Shown: in pieces, positions 8,387 to 17,197 of the stretch
Layout: each line of letters opens with the position of its first letter
How positions within the stretch are numbered: position 1 is the stretch's first letter
The notes under the pieces: generated by a model
Told to the model about the DNA's origin: nothing
The model's database searches: none
Seen by the model: the letters and a program-made list of their open reading frames with translations, nothing else
Assembly (NCBI RefSeq): GCF_000972385.1
Contig: NZ_JXTE01000061.1
Location: 1 to 56,751, forward strand
From: Streptomyces sp. WM6386
Lineage (GTDB): Bacteria > Actinomycetota > Actinomycetes > Streptomycetales > Streptomycetaceae
DNA: 56,751 nt
Direction of reading: 5' to 3'
Translations under genes and position numbers: made by a program

Positions 8387-8742
8387 GCGCCGGTCGCCCG
8401 CCGACGTCGTACGAGGAGGACGGCCCCGCCGCCCAGGACGACGGCCGAGGCGGCGCCCCCGCCGACCAGCGCGCCCGTGCCGCCGGACCCGGACGAGGCC
8501 ACGCCGGTGTCGGGCGCCCCGCTGGGCACGACGGAGACCTGGTCCGAGGCCGGCGCCTCGGTCGGAGCGGCAGTCGGTTCGGCACTGGGGTCGGTGGACC
8601 CGCTCGGCGCCGCGCTCGGAGCGGTCGTGGCGCTGGGGACGGCGCTTGGGGTCGCGGTCTCGTCGGCGAACGCGGGCACCGCGCCCGCCAGTACGGCGGC
8701 GCACGCGAGGGCCAGGGCACTGAGGCCGGTTCGGCGCATCAA
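8383..8742 (-). CDS. Small secreted, C-terminally anchored protein; probable sortase substrate
   Basis: The protein has 119 residues: a signal peptide (LSALALACAAVLAGAVPAFA), a low-complexity Ser/Pro/Thr/Ala region, then APDTGV, a hydrophobic helix (ALVGGGAASAVVLGGGAVLLV) and RRRR. This is the layout of a cell-wall sorting signal. The motif is a short xxDTG form rather than LPxTG. It overlaps the sortase gene by four bases, supporting an enzyme-substrate pair. Two Met codons at the start make 8739 an alternative. Confidence 0.75.
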   Translation of the reverse strand: MMRRTGLSALALACAAVLAGAVPAFADETATPSAVPSATTAPSAAPSGSTDPSAEPTAAPTEAPASDQVSVVPSGAPDTGVASSGSGGTGALVGGGAASAVVLGGGAVLLVRRRRATGA

Positions 8743-8850
8743 TCGCTCTCTTTCGTCGGTCCGCCCGCGGGGTGCGGGACGGATCGAGCGGAGAGACGAG
8801 GCAGCGACCGAGGAGGTTGTAAAGAGATGGCAAAGCCGTGGAGGGGCGGC

Positions 8851-10041
8851 CTACAACCCCACGATGGCGTTCCACCGCTTCGCGAACCCCACCCGCTCCT
8901 CCGCCGTGATGTCCCTTGCGATCACGAGCCGTTCACGCATCTCGTCGTCGGGGAAGATCAGCGGGTTCCCGGCGAGTTCCGCGGTGTCCTTGTCGTCGGA
9001 CGCGGCAAGGATCTCCCGGGCCGCCGGGACCGGGCAGACGTAGTTGACCCACGCGGCGAGCTCGGCGGCGACCTCGGGCTCGTAGTAGTAGTCGATCAGC
9101 CGCTCGGCATTCGCCTTGTGCAGGGCGCGGTCGGGGACCATCAGGGAGTCCGACCACAGCTCGGCGCCCTCCTCGGGGACCACGAAGCGGATGTCGGAGT
9201 TGTCGGCCTGCAGCTGGACGACGTCGCCGGAGTACGCCTGGCAGGCCAGGACGTCGCCGGTGACGAGGTCCTTGGTGTAGTCGTTGCCGGTGAAGCGGCG
9301 GATTTGGCCGCTGCGGACGTGCTGCTCGACCTGGTCGCAGACCTTGTCGAAGTCGGCCGCCTTCCACTTCCTGATGTCGACGCCGTTGCCCTGCATGAGC
9401 AGTGCGAACGCCTCGTCGAGCCCGGAGAGCAGGGTCACCCGGCCCTTGAGGTCGCTCGCCCAGAGGTCCTTGACGCTCCGTATCTCGCGGCCCAGCCTGC
9501 GGTGGTCGTACGCGATGCCGGTGATGCCCGACTGCCACGGCACCGTGAACGTGCGGCCCGGGTCGAAGGCGGGCGACCTCAGCAGCGGGTCCAGGTACTT
9601 CGTGACGTTGGGCTGGTTCGCCCGTTCCATCTCCTGGACCCAGCCGAGCCGGACGAACCGGGCGCACATCCAGTCGCTGATGACGATCAGATCGCGGTCG
9701 GTCTGCTGATGGTTCATCAGCGCGGGGCTGATCTTGCCGAAGAACTCGTCGTTGTCGTTGATCTCCTCGACGTAGTCGACGGTGATCCCCGTCTTCTTCC
9801 CGAAGGCGGCAAGCGTCGGCCGCTTCGTCGAGTCGTCGTCGTCCGTGTCGATGTAGAGCGGCCAGTTCGCCCACGTCAGCCGCCTGTCGGTGGCGGACCG
9901 GTCGGGGACGGCACGGTCACCGGCGGACACGTACGCGGCGGGCACCCCGCACCCGGCGAGGGCGCCCAGCGCCGCGCCACCGCCGAGCGCGCGCAGCAGG
10001 GAGCGGCGGGTGAGCCGGGGCTTCTGCAGTGGGAGGGCCAT
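8851..10041 (-). CDS. Polyamine-type ABC transporter substrate-binding lipoprotein
   Basis: The 396-residue protein begins with twin Arg and a hydrophobic segment ending in the lipobox LAGCGVP, so it is an exported lipoprotein. The mature part resembles PotD/PotF-type spermidine/putrescine-binding proteins: LTWANWPLYID near the start, YVEEINDNDEFFGK, TVPWQSGITGIAYD and LGGNPLIFPDD-like text near the end. No permease or ATPase gene is adjacent. An aldehyde dehydrogenase and aminotransferase typical of putrescine breakdown lie 3-5 kb away. GTG or ATG starts up to 10077 are possible; 10041 gives the cleanest signal peptide. Confidence 0.83.
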   Translation of the reverse strand: MALPLQKPRLTRRSLLRALGGGAALGALAGCGVPAAYVSAGDRAVPDRSATDRRLTWANWPLYIDTDDDDSTKRPTLAAFGKKTGITVDYVEEINDNDEFFGKISPALMNHQQTDRDLIVISDWMCARFVRLGWVQEMERANQPNVTKYLDPLLRSPAFDPGRTFTVPWQSGITGIAYDHRRLGREIRSVKDLWASDLKGRVTLLSGLDEAFALLMQGNGVDIRKWKAADFDKVCDQVEQHVRSGQIRRFTGNDYTKDLVTGDVLACQAYSGDVVQLQADNSDIRFVVPEEGAELWSDSLMVPDRALHKANAERLIDYYYEPEVAAELAAWVNYVCPVPAAREILAASDDKDTAELAGNPLIFPDDEMRERLVIARDITAEERVGFAKRWNAIVGL

Positions 10042-10123
10042 TCCGGCAGCATGCCGCGCGCACCTGTGGCCGGACAATCGACGCTGCGTCGAGCCATGGA
10101 ACAGGTGGCGGACACTGTGTCGA

Positions 10124-11302
10124 TCAGCCGCCGGGGAGCGCGGGAGCCGACGGCGGCAGACCGACCTCCACCGTCAGTCCCCCCTGCGGGCGGGTGGTGG
10201 CCCGCACCCAGCCGCCGTGCGCGGCGACGACGGCCGCGACGATGGACATGCCGAGCCCGAGCCCGGCCCGCTTGCGTACCCGCTCCGGCCCGAGGCACCG
10301 GAACGGCTGGAACAGCCCGGCCGCCTGGTCCGCCGGGATGACCGGCCCGCTGTTCTCGATCCGCAGACCAGGTCGGCCCATGACGTCCACGCCGGTCCAC
10401 ACACGCACCCAACTCCCCTCGCCTTCCGCCAGGTTGTGCCGCACGGCGTTGTCGGTGAGGTTGACGACCAGCCGCTCGATGAGCTGCGGATCCCCGAGCA
10501 CGGCCGCGGGCTCCAGCCGGGCCTCCACCCGCACCCCCGCCTCCGGCAACCGCTCCCGCACCATCGCCGCGAGGTCGACGAACTCCTGCCGCTCCAAGCC
10601 CTGTTGGCTTCGGGCGAGGGTCAACAGGGCGTCGATCATCCGCTCCTGCTCCTCCCCCGCCGCCCGCACCCGAAGCAGCGCCGCCCGCAGCGTCTCGACG
10701 GAGGCGTCGGGGTCCGCGAGGGTCACGTCGACGACGGCCTGCTGGAGGGTGAGCGGGGTACGCAGCTCGTGCGAGGCGTTGGCGACGAAGGCCTTCTGCG
10801 CATCGAACGCGCCCTCCAAGCGCGCGAGTACGGCGTCGATGGTGTCCGCCATCGCCTTCAGCTCGTCGTCGGGTCCGGCCACTGCGAGCCGCTCGTGCAG
10901 ATTGTCGGCGGAGATACGGCGGGTGGCCGCGGTCATGGTGCGCAGGGGGTCCAGGACCCGCCCGGCCATCAGCCGGCCCAGGGCCAGCGAGAAGACGGTC
11001 ATCACCGCCAGCGCCAGGGCCGATTCGATCAGCAGCTCGTGCAGCTGTTCGGAGCGCTGCACCGACAGCCGCTGTTCGACGTACGACGCGACCGTGGGCG
11101 GGTCCGGCGTGCTTGGACCCTCGGACCGCTCGGTCAGCCGTGGTGGCGAGCCCGCGGTGAGGGACGGCTCGGAGTTGGCCACGAGCACATAGGTGAAGGC
11201 CAGCAGCACCGCCCCGGCGACGACGAACAGCACGCTGTAGAGCAGGGTGAGCCGCCACCGGATGCTGTGCGGGCCGCGTACCCGCCAAGTCGGGAGCCGC
11301 AT
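10124..11302 (-). CDS. Membrane sensor histidine kinase
   Basis: The 392-residue kinase has a first TM helix (LTLLYSVLFVVAGAVLLAFTYV), an extracellular loop of roughly 85 residues, a second TM (LLIESALALAVMTVFSLALG), and a HAMP linker. The His-box is FVANASHELRTPLT. The ATPase domain has the N box (NLTDNAVRHN) and G boxes (AGLGLGMSIV). It autophosphorylates and passes phosphate to the response regulator whose stop overlaps its start by one base (TGATG). The divergent secreted-protein gene is a likely target of the pair. Confidence 0.92.
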   Translation of the reverse strand: MRLPTWRVRGPHSIRWRLTLLYSVLFVVAGAVLLAFTYVLVANSEPSLTAGSPPRLTERSEGPSTPDPPTVASYVEQRLSVQRSEQLHELLIESALALAVMTVFSLALGRLMAGRVLDPLRTMTAATRRISADNLHERLAVAGPDDELKAMADTIDAVLARLEGAFDAQKAFVANASHELRTPLTLQQAVVDVTLADPDASVETLRAALLRVRAAGEEQERMIDALLTLARSQQGLERQEFVDLAAMVRERLPEAGVRVEARLEPAAVLGDPQLIERLVVNLTDNAVRHNLAEGEGSWVRVWTGVDVMGRPGLRIENSGPVIPADQAAGLFQPFRCLGPERVRKRAGLGLGMSIVAAVVAAHGGWVRATTRPQGGLTVEVGLPPSAPALPGG

Positions 11303-11955
11303 CAGAGCCGGTACCCGGCCCGCTCGACCGTCTCGATCAGCGGCGGCTCGCCCAGCTTCCGCCGCAGCCGGCTCACCGTGACCTTCACAGTCTGGCTGAA
11401 GGGGTCCGCGGCCTCGTCCCAGGCGCGTTCGAGCAGCTCCTCCGCGGAGACGACCCCGCCCTGCGCGGCCATGAGGAGTTCGAGTACCGCGAACTCCTTG
11501 GGGCTGAGCGGCAGTTGGCCCCCGGCCCGGGTGACGGTACGCCGGGCGGGGTCGAGCCGCAGTTCCCCGCGGACCAGGACCGGCGGCAGCGCGGGCTGCG
11601 CACGCCGCGCCAAGGCCCGTATGCGGGCGACGAGTTCGGTGAACGCGAAGGGCTTGGGCAGATAGTCGTCGGCCCCCAGGCCCAGCCCCGACACACGGTC
11701 GGCCACCGTTCCCGACGCAGTCAGCATCAGCACCCGCGCCCGGCTGCCGCCCTCGGCGAGCGTCCGGCAGACCTGGTCCCCGTGCACGCCGGGCAGGTCA
11801 CGGTCGAGCACGACGACGTCATAGCCGTTGACCTGGGCGCGCTCCAGCGCGGTCGGTCCGTCGAAGGCGAGGTCGACCGCCATCCCCTCCCGGCGCAGCC
11901 CCGAAGCGACGGTCTCGGCGAGCTCTTCGTGGTCCTCGACCACCAGCACACGCAT
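11302..11955 (-). CDS. OmpR/PhoB-type response regulator
   Basis: The 217-residue regulator has a receiver domain (MRVLVVEDHEELAETVASGL, phosphoacceptor Asp in VVVLDRDLPG, switch Lys in YLPKPF). A winged-helix DNA-binding domain follows (LSPKEFAVLELLM ... VKVTVSRLRRKLGEPPLIETVERAGYRL). It is translationally coupled to the histidine kinase. The gap of about 120 bp to the divergent secreted-protein gene contains an inverted repeat that may be its binding site. Confidence 0.93.
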   Translation of the reverse strand: MRVLVVEDHEELAETVASGLRREGMAVDLAFDGPTALERAQVNGYDVVVLDRDLPGVHGDQVCRTLAEGGSRARVLMLTASGTVADRVSGLGLGADDYLPKPFAFTELVARIRALARRAQPALPPVLVRGELRLDPARRTVTRAGGQLPLSPKEFAVLELLMAAQGGVVSAEELLERAWDEAADPFSQTVKVTVSRLRRKLGEPPLIETVERAGYRL

Positions 11956-11977
11956 GCGCTCAGTGTCGCGGGCAGGG

Positions 11978-12018
11978 GGTTACACGGCGGTAAGGGCGGC
12001 CGTTCCCGTGCTGTAACC
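11978..12018. promoter_or_regulatory. Inverted repeat GGTTACA...TGTAACC in divergent promoter
   Basis: GGTTACA (11978-11984) and TGTAACC (12012-12018) are perfect inverted 7-mers in the gap between the response regulator and the secreted-protein gene. Their position makes them a candidate operator for the response regulator, controlling both directions. This is inferred from position and symmetry only. Confidence 0.35.
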
Positions 12019-12074
12019 ACGTCGGCGGTTGGCTGAGGGCCGTGAGCAACTCCCTGCACCGACCGGAGGAACAC

Positions 12075-12566
12075 ATGCCCGCTCTGTCGCCCCGACCACG
12101 GCGGCTCGCCCTCGCCCTGGCCGCGATCACGGCCCTCACCCTCGGCACGGTCAGCGCGTCGGCGGCGACCGCCTCCGAATCCACCGACGACCCGCCCCGC
12201 GCACGACCGGGCCTCGCTATCGGCTACGAGCCCACCGAGAACGCCCCGGACGACCTCAACGAGGCAAACGACGAGTTCGCCGCGTGCATGCGCGGCGAGG
12301 GCCAGACGGTCTTCCCCGACTTCCACGCGGAGAAGGGCGAGGACGGGGGCATCCGTCTGCAGGTACGGATGAAGCTCGAGAAGGGCGACGAACCGACCCT
12401 GCTCGGCAGGGCCTACCGCAAGGCGACCAAGAAGTGCGCCCCGATCCTGAAGGAGGCGGGCCTCACCCTCCCGAAGACCCCGGACACGATCCGCCCACCG
12501 GACCTGCCGGGCCACCCGGGCGAAGACGAACTCCCAGGGCTCCGCAAGCACATAGAGAAGGCCTGA
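12075..12566 (+). CDS. Secreted protein of unknown function
   Basis: This 163-residue protein has a clear signal peptide (LALALAAITALTLGTVSASAATA). The mature region contains EFAACMRGEGQTVFPDF and KKCAPILKEAG, a spaced two-Cys pattern seen in small exported Streptomyces proteins. CGGAGGA lies six to ten bases before the ATG. It is divergent from the two-component pair and is probably its target. I cannot name a function. Confidence 0.75.
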   Translation: MPALSPRPRRLALALAAITALTLGTVSASAATASESTDDPPRARPGLAIGYEPTENAPDDLNEANDEFAACMRGEGQTVFPDFHAEKGEDGGIRLQVRMKLEKGDEPTLLGRAYRKATKKCAPILKEAGLTLPKTPDTIRPPDLPGHPGEDELPGLRKHIEKA

Positions 12567-12639
12567 ACACCAAGGAGGGGGAAACGCAGTGGCCCCGAAT
12601 GGGAGTTCATCTCCACGCGGGGCTACTGCAACCCACCTA

Positions 12640-12710
12640 GGGGCGCGGGGCTGTGTCAATTTGCGGCTCCGCCGCGTGGGCGCGACCAGCCACAACGGAC
12701 CCGCAGCCGA
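12640..12710. repeat. Dispersed Streptomyces-type intergenic repeat, copy 1
   Basis: The segment has GGGGCGCGGGGCTG at one end and GCGCGACCAGCCACAACGG later. It matches the repeat at 47805-47860, with an extra inserted GC-rich hairpin (GCGGCTCCGCCGC). It sits between convergent genes and may contribute to termination. Confidence 0.55.
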
Positions 12711-12732
12711 AAACGGCTCCCCCAGCGGAGCG

Positions 12733-14181
12733 TCACGCGTCCAACGAAGTCATCACGTGCTTGATCCGCGTGTAGTCATCGAACCCGTACCCCGACAGGT
12801 CCTTGCCATAGCCGGACTTCTTGAAGCCCCCGTGCGGCATCTCCGCCACCAACGGAATGTGCGTGTTGATCCACACACACCCGAAGTCCAGCTTCTTGGA
12901 CATCCGCATGGCCCGCCCATGGTCCTTGGTCCACACGGACGAAGCCAGCGCGTACTCGACCCCGTTGGCCCACTCGACGGCCTGGTCCTCGTCCGTGAAG
13001 GACTGGACGGTGATGACGGGCCCGAAGACCTCGTTCTGCACGATCTCGTCGTCCTGCTTGAGCCCGGACACGACGGTCGGCGCGTAGAAGTACCCCTTCT
13101 CCCCGACCCGGTGCCCACCGGCCTCGACCTTCGCATGGGCCGGCAGCCGCTCGATGAACCCGGTGACCTGCTTCAGCTGGTTCGGGTTGTTGAGCGGACC
13201 GAACAGCACGTCCTCGTCGTCCGGCTGCCCCGTCTTCGTGTCGGCGGCCGCCTTCGCGAGAGCCTGCACGAACTCGTCGTGGATGCCCTCCTGTACGAGC
13301 ACGCGCGTCGCGGCCGTACAGTCCTGCCCGGCGTTGAAGAAGCCCGCGACGGAGATGTCCTCGACGGCCTTGGCGATGTCGGTGTCGTCGAAGACCACGA
13401 CCGGCGCCTTGCCGCCCAGCTCCAGGTGAACCCGCTTGAGGTCCTTGGACGCGGACTCGGCGACGGACATGCCCGCACGCACGGACCCGGTGATCGAGGC
13501 CATGGCCGGGGTCGGGTGCTCGACCATGAGCCGCCCGGTGTCACGGTCACCCGTGACGACGTTGAAGACACCCTTGGGCAGGATCGACCCGATGATCTCG
13601 GCGATGAGAACCGTCGAGGCCGGAGTGGTGTCCGACGGCTTCAGCACGACCGTGTTGCCCGCCGCGATCGCCGGCGCGAACTTCCACACGGCCATCATCA
13701 TCGGGTAGTTCCACGGCGCGACCTGGGCGCAGACACCGACCGGCTCACGGCGGATGATCGAGGTCATCCCCTCCATGTACTCACCGGCCGAACGGCCCTC
13801 GAGCATGCGGGCCGCACCGGCGAAGAACCGGATCTGGTCCACCATCGGCGGGATCTCCTCGGACCGCGTGAGCCCGGTCGGCTTGCCGGTGTTCTCCACC
13901 TCGGCCGCGATCAGTTCCTCGGCGCGCTCCTCGAACGCGTCCGCGATCTTCAGAAGGGCCTTCTGGCGCTCGGCGGGGGTGGTGTCGCGCCAGCCGGGGA
14001 AGGCGGCGGCGGCCGCGCCCATCGCGGCGTCGACGTCGGCCGCCCCGGACAGCGGCGCGGTCGCGTACGCCTCGCCCGTCGCGGGGTTGACCACCTCGGT
14101 GGTCCGTCCGTCGGCGGCGTCCCGGAACTCGCCAGCGATGTAGTTCCGTAGGGTGCGCAGCCCACGCGGCTCGGTGCTCAC
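12733..14181 (-). CDS. NAD(P)-dependent aldehyde dehydrogenase (gamma-aminobutyraldehyde type)
   Basis: This 482-residue enzyme has all ALDH landmarks: QVAPWNYPMMMAVWK in the cofactor domain, general-base Glu in LELGGKAP, catalytic Cys in NAGQDCTAATR, and EVFGPVITV. The layout resembles gamma-aminobutyraldehyde and betaine-aldehyde dehydrogenases. GTG at 14181 has AGGAGG eight bases upstream. It is divergent from an Lrp/AsnC regulator, with a class III aminotransferase beyond. Together they suggest oxidation of the aldehyde made from putrescine or a similar amine; the substrate is inferred. Confidence 0.88.
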   Translation of the reverse strand: MSTEPRGLRTLRNYIAGEFRDAADGRTTEVVNPATGEAYATAPLSGAADVDAAMGAAAAAFPGWRDTTPAERQKALLKIADAFEERAEELIAAEVENTGKPTGLTRSEEIPPMVDQIRFFAGAARMLEGRSAGEYMEGMTSIIRREPVGVCAQVAPWNYPMMMAVWKFAPAIAAGNTVVLKPSDTTPASTVLIAEIIGSILPKGVFNVVTGDRDTGRLMVEHPTPAMASITGSVRAGMSVAESASKDLKRVHLELGGKAPVVVFDDTDIAKAVEDISVAGFFNAGQDCTAATRVLVQEGIHDEFVQALAKAAADTKTGQPDDEDVLFGPLNNPNQLKQVTGFIERLPAHAKVEAGGHRVGEKGYFYAPTVVSGLKQDDEIVQNEVFGPVITVQSFTDEDQAVEWANGVEYALASSVWTKDHGRAMRMSKKLDFGCVWINTHIPLVAEMPHGGFKKSGYGKDLSGYGFDDYTRIKHVMTSLDA

Positions 14182-14307
14182 TGCCGGCCTCCTGTGTCGG
14201 GTCGAACTGTCCATTGGTTGAGACACCCACCCTAATCGCCTCACCCACGTTTTCAACACCCCTGATCGCACTGTGGCTGCGAAATCCGCAGTACTCACTC
14301 CCATAAA

Positions 14308-14322
14308 CAACGAATTTCATTG
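14308..14322. promoter_or_regulatory. Near-palindrome CAACGAATTTCATTG, possible Lrp/AsnC box
   Basis: This 15-bp AT-rich dyad (one mismatch) stands out in a GC-rich divergent gap, about 30 bp before the AsnC-family gene. Its size and base composition resemble Lrp/AsnC-type binding sites. It is a candidate autoregulatory operator that would also control the aldehyde dehydrogenase. Confidence 0.4.
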
Positions 14323-14351
14323 CCGTGGCCTTGCGAAACCATCGAGACGTC

Positions 14352-14867
14352 GTGCACAGTGAGGTCGTGGCCAGTCGAAGCGCAGAGCACAGGGACTCCC
14401 GCGAGTCCAGGAACGGCACTCCTCATCTGGATGCCGTCTCCCTCGCCATCATCGAACAGCTCCAGGAGGACGGCCGCCGGCCGTACGCCGCCATCGGCAA
14501 GGCCGTCGGCCTCTCCGAGGCCGCCGTGCGCCAGCGCGTCCAGAAGCTGCTCGACCAGGGCGTGATGCAGATCGTCGCCGTCACGGACCCCCTCACCGTG
14601 GGGTTCCGGCGCCAGGCGATGGTCGGGATCCATGTCGAGGGCGATGTCGAGTCCGTGGCCGACGCGCTGACCTCCATGGCCGAGTGCGAGTACGTGGTGA
14701 TGACCGCGGGCTCCTTCGACCTGATGGTGGAGATCGTCTGCGAGGACGACGACCACCTCCTGGAGGTCATCAACCGACGCATCCGCGCCATCCCCGGCGT
14801 GCGCTCCACCGAGAGCTTCGTTTACCTGAAGCTCAAGAAGCAGACCTACATGTGGGGAACCCGATAA
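14352..14867 (+). CDS. Lrp/AsnC-family transcriptional regulator
   Basis: The 171-residue regulator has an N-terminal HTH (LDAVSLAIIEQLQEDGRRPYAAIGKAVGLSEAAVRQRVQKLLDQGVMQI). A C-terminal RAM ligand-binding domain follows (AMVGIHVEGDVESVADAL ... GSFDLMVEIVCEDDDHLLEVI). I chose GTG 14352, which gives the usual short leader; 14325 is also open. It precedes the aminotransferase by 19 bp in the same direction and is divergent from the aldehyde dehydrogenase. It probably senses an amino acid or amine and controls both. Confidence 0.92.
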   Translation: MHSEVVASRSAEHRDSRESRNGTPHLDAVSLAIIEQLQEDGRRPYAAIGKAVGLSEAAVRQRVQKLLDQGVMQIVAVTDPLTVGFRRQAMVGIHVEGDVESVADALTSMAECEYVVMTAGSFDLMVEIVCEDDDHLLEVINRRIRAIPGVRSTESFVYLKLKKQTYMWGTR

Positions 14868-14891
14868 CCGTGAGGACCCGATAACCGTGAG
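14859..14891 (+). repeat. 17-bp-period tandem duplication at the AsnC/aminotransferase junction
   Basis: ACCCGATAACCGTGAG occurs at 14859-14874 and again at 14876-14891. Each copy carries a TAA and a GTG. The first TAA ends the regulator and the second GTG starts the aminotransferase. Confidence 0.7.
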
Positions 14892-16251
14892 CTCCAAGGA
14901 CCTCAGCCAGACCGCGTACGACCACCTGTGGATGCACTTCACCCGCATGTCCTCGTACGAGAACTCCCCGGTCCCCACCATCGTCCGGGGCGAGGGCACC
15001 TACATCTACGACGACAAGGGCAAGCGCTACCTCGACGGTCTCGCGGGCCTGTTCGTGGTCCAGGCCGGCCACGGCCGCACCGAACTCGCCGAGACCGCCT
15101 TCAAGCAGGCGCAGGAGCTCGCGTTCTTCCCCGTGTGGTCGTACGCCCACCCGAAGGCCGTGGAGCTCGCGGAGCGCCTCGCGCACGAGGCGCCGGGCGA
15201 CCTCAACAAGGTCTTCTTCACCACCGGTGGCGGCGAGGCGGTCGAGACCGCATGGAAGCTCGCCAAGCAGTACTTCAAGCTCACCGGCAAGCCGACCAAG
15301 TACAAGGTCATCTCCCGCGCGGTCGCCTACCACGGCACCCCGCAGGGCGCCCTGTCCATCACCGGCCTGCCGGCCCTGAAGGCCCCCTTCGAGCCGCTGG
15401 TCCCGGGCGCGCACAAGGTCCCGAACACCAACATCTACCGCGCCCCGATCCACGGCGACGACCCCGAGGCCTACGGCCGCTGGGCCGCCGACCAGATCGA
15501 GCAGCAGATCCTCTTCGAGGGCGCGGACACGGTGGCCGCGGTCTTCCTGGAGCCGGTGCAGAACGCGGGCGGCTGCTTCCCGCCGCCGCCCGGCTACTTC
15601 CAGCGGGTGCGCGAGATCTGCGACCAGTACGACGTGCTGCTCGTCTCGGACGAGACGATCTGCGCCTTCGGCCGCCTCGGTACGACGTTCGCCTGTGACA
15701 AGTTCGGCTACGTCCCGGACATGATCACCTGCGCCAAGGGCATGACCTCGGGCTACTCCCCGATCGGCGCCTGCGTCATCTCCGACCGGCTGGCCGAGCC
15801 GTTCTACAAGGGCGACAACACCTTCCTGCACGGCTACACCTTCGGCGGCCACCCGGTCTCCGCGGCGGTCGGCATCGCCAACCTCGACCTGTTCGAGCGC
15901 GAGGGCCTCAACCAGCACGTGCTCGACAACGAGGGCGCCTTCCGCGCCACTCTGGAGAAGCTGTACGACCTGCCGATCGTCGGCGACGTCCGCGGCAACG
16001 GCTTCTTCTACGGCATCGAGCTCGTGAAGGACAAGACGACCAAGGAGTCCTTCACCGACGAGGAGACCGAGCGCGTCCTGTACGGCTTCCTCTCCAAGGC
16101 GCTGTACGACAACGGCCTGTACTGCCGTGCCGACGACCGCGGCGACCCGGTCGTCCAGCTCGCCCCGCCGCTGATCTCCAACCAGGAGACGTTCGACGAG
16201 ATCGAGCAGATCCTGCGCGCGACGCTGACGGAGGCGTGGACCAAGCTCTGA
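14887..16251 (+). CDS. Class III PLP-dependent aminotransferase
   Basis: The 454-residue enzyme is an omega-type aminotransferase. It has an N-terminal substrate-loop region (RGEGTYIYDDKGKRYLDGLAG), TGGGEAVETAWKLA, FLEPVQNAGG, the Asp in VLLVSDETICAFGR that contacts the PLP ring nitrogen, and the Schiff-base Lys in CAKGMTSGYSPIGA. Members use amines such as putrescine, beta-alanine or GABA with pyruvate as acceptor. Proximity to the aldehyde dehydrogenase and a polyamine-binding lipoprotein favours a diamine. GTG at 14887 lies in the second copy of a tandem duplication. Confidence 0.88.
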   Translation: MSSKDLSQTAYDHLWMHFTRMSSYENSPVPTIVRGEGTYIYDDKGKRYLDGLAGLFVVQAGHGRTELAETAFKQAQELAFFPVWSYAHPKAVELAERLAHEAPGDLNKVFFTTGGGEAVETAWKLAKQYFKLTGKPTKYKVISRAVAYHGTPQGALSITGLPALKAPFEPLVPGAHKVPNTNIYRAPIHGDDPEAYGRWAADQIEQQILFEGADTVAAVFLEPVQNAGGCFPPPPGYFQRVREICDQYDVLLVSDETICAFGRLGTTFACDKFGYVPDMITCAKGMTSGYSPIGACVISDRLAEPFYKGDNTFLHGYTFGGHPVSAAVGIANLDLFEREGLNQHVLDNEGAFRATLEKLYDLPIVGDVRGNGFFYGIELVKDKTTKESFTDEETERVLYGFLSKALYDNGLYCRADDRGDPVVQLAPPLISNQETFDEIEQILRATLTEAWTKL

Positions 16252-16456
16252 CCCTCGCGCACCGATCTTCCGTCTGGATGATCAACAACGGCCCCGGTGC
16301 CGCCCGTTCGAGTGAGAAACGGGCGCCCGGGGCCGCGTGTGTCCGACCTCGCATGGCGGACTCCCTAGCGTGCCCAGTGACCGATCGGCCCTGTCTTCGT
16401 TCCCCCGCACGGGGGATCACTCGCAGGGAAAACGGATCAGAACGAGGTGTACGCGT

Positions 16457-17197
16457 ATGCAGGCCCCGCCCGACAACGACGTTCTCTGGGCGCGCGCCCT
16501 GCACTTCACCTACAAGGACGGCTCACCCGGCCTCGGCGGTGTCTCGCTCGGCATCCAGGAGGGCGAGATCCTCGCCGTCAGCGGCCCGCGCGGCAGCGGC
16601 AAGTCGACCCTGCTGCACTGTCTGTCCGGACTGGTCCCGGCCCAGCGCGGCGAGGTCTGGTTCAACAGCGTGCCGGTCCACACGATGGGCCCGATGACCC
16701 GTGAACGCCTGCGCCGCGACCGCTTCGGCTGGATCGACCCGGCCCCGGTCCTCGTCCCCGAGCTGAACGTCTGGGAGAACGCCGCGCTCCCGCTGATGCT
16801 CCGCGGCACCAGCCGCCGTCGCGCCAAGACCGCCGCCCTGGAGTGGCTGGAGCGCCTCGACATCGGCGACAAGACCCGCATGCGCCCGCACGAACTGCAC
16901 CAGGCGGAACGCCAACGGGTCTGTATCGCGAGGGCGTTGGCCCCGGCACCGACGGTGTTGTTCGCGGACGAACCAACGGCCCCGCTGCACCGCGCGGACC
17001 GGGCCCACGTACTGCGCACCCTGACCACGGCGGCCCGCTCGCACGGCATCACCGTAGTCCTGGCGACCCACGACGCGCAGACGGCGGCCCTGGCCGACCG
17101 CACGGTCTCGCTCCTGGACGGCCGCCGGGTGAACACGGTCCATCTCCCCCCGGTCGCCGAGTCGGAAGGCCGGGCCGCGTGCTCGCTCTCCGTCTGA
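16457..17197 (+). CDS. ABC transporter ATPase with divergent signature motif
   Basis: This 246-residue protein has Walker A GPRGSGKST, Walker B TVLFADEPT and the switch His in VVLATHD. It resembles MacB/LolD-type exporter ATPases. The ABC signature normally reads LSGGQ, but here it is LHQAERQRVCIARALA, so the SGG of the signature is replaced. The permease gene starts inside its last 19 bases, so the two form one unit. Activity may be altered, or the motif may be a tolerated variant in this subfamily. The substrate is unknown. Confidence 0.82.
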   Translation: MQAPPDNDVLWARALHFTYKDGSPGLGGVSLGIQEGEILAVSGPRGSGKSTLLHCLSGLVPAQRGEVWFNSVPVHTMGPMTRERLRRDRFGWIDPAPVLVPELNVWENAALPLMLRGTSRRRAKTAALEWLERLDIGDKTRMRPHELHQAERQRVCIARALAPAPTVLFADEPTAPLHRADRAHVLRTLTTAARSHGITVVLATHDAQTAALADRTVSLLDGRRVNTVHLPPVAESEGRAACSLSV

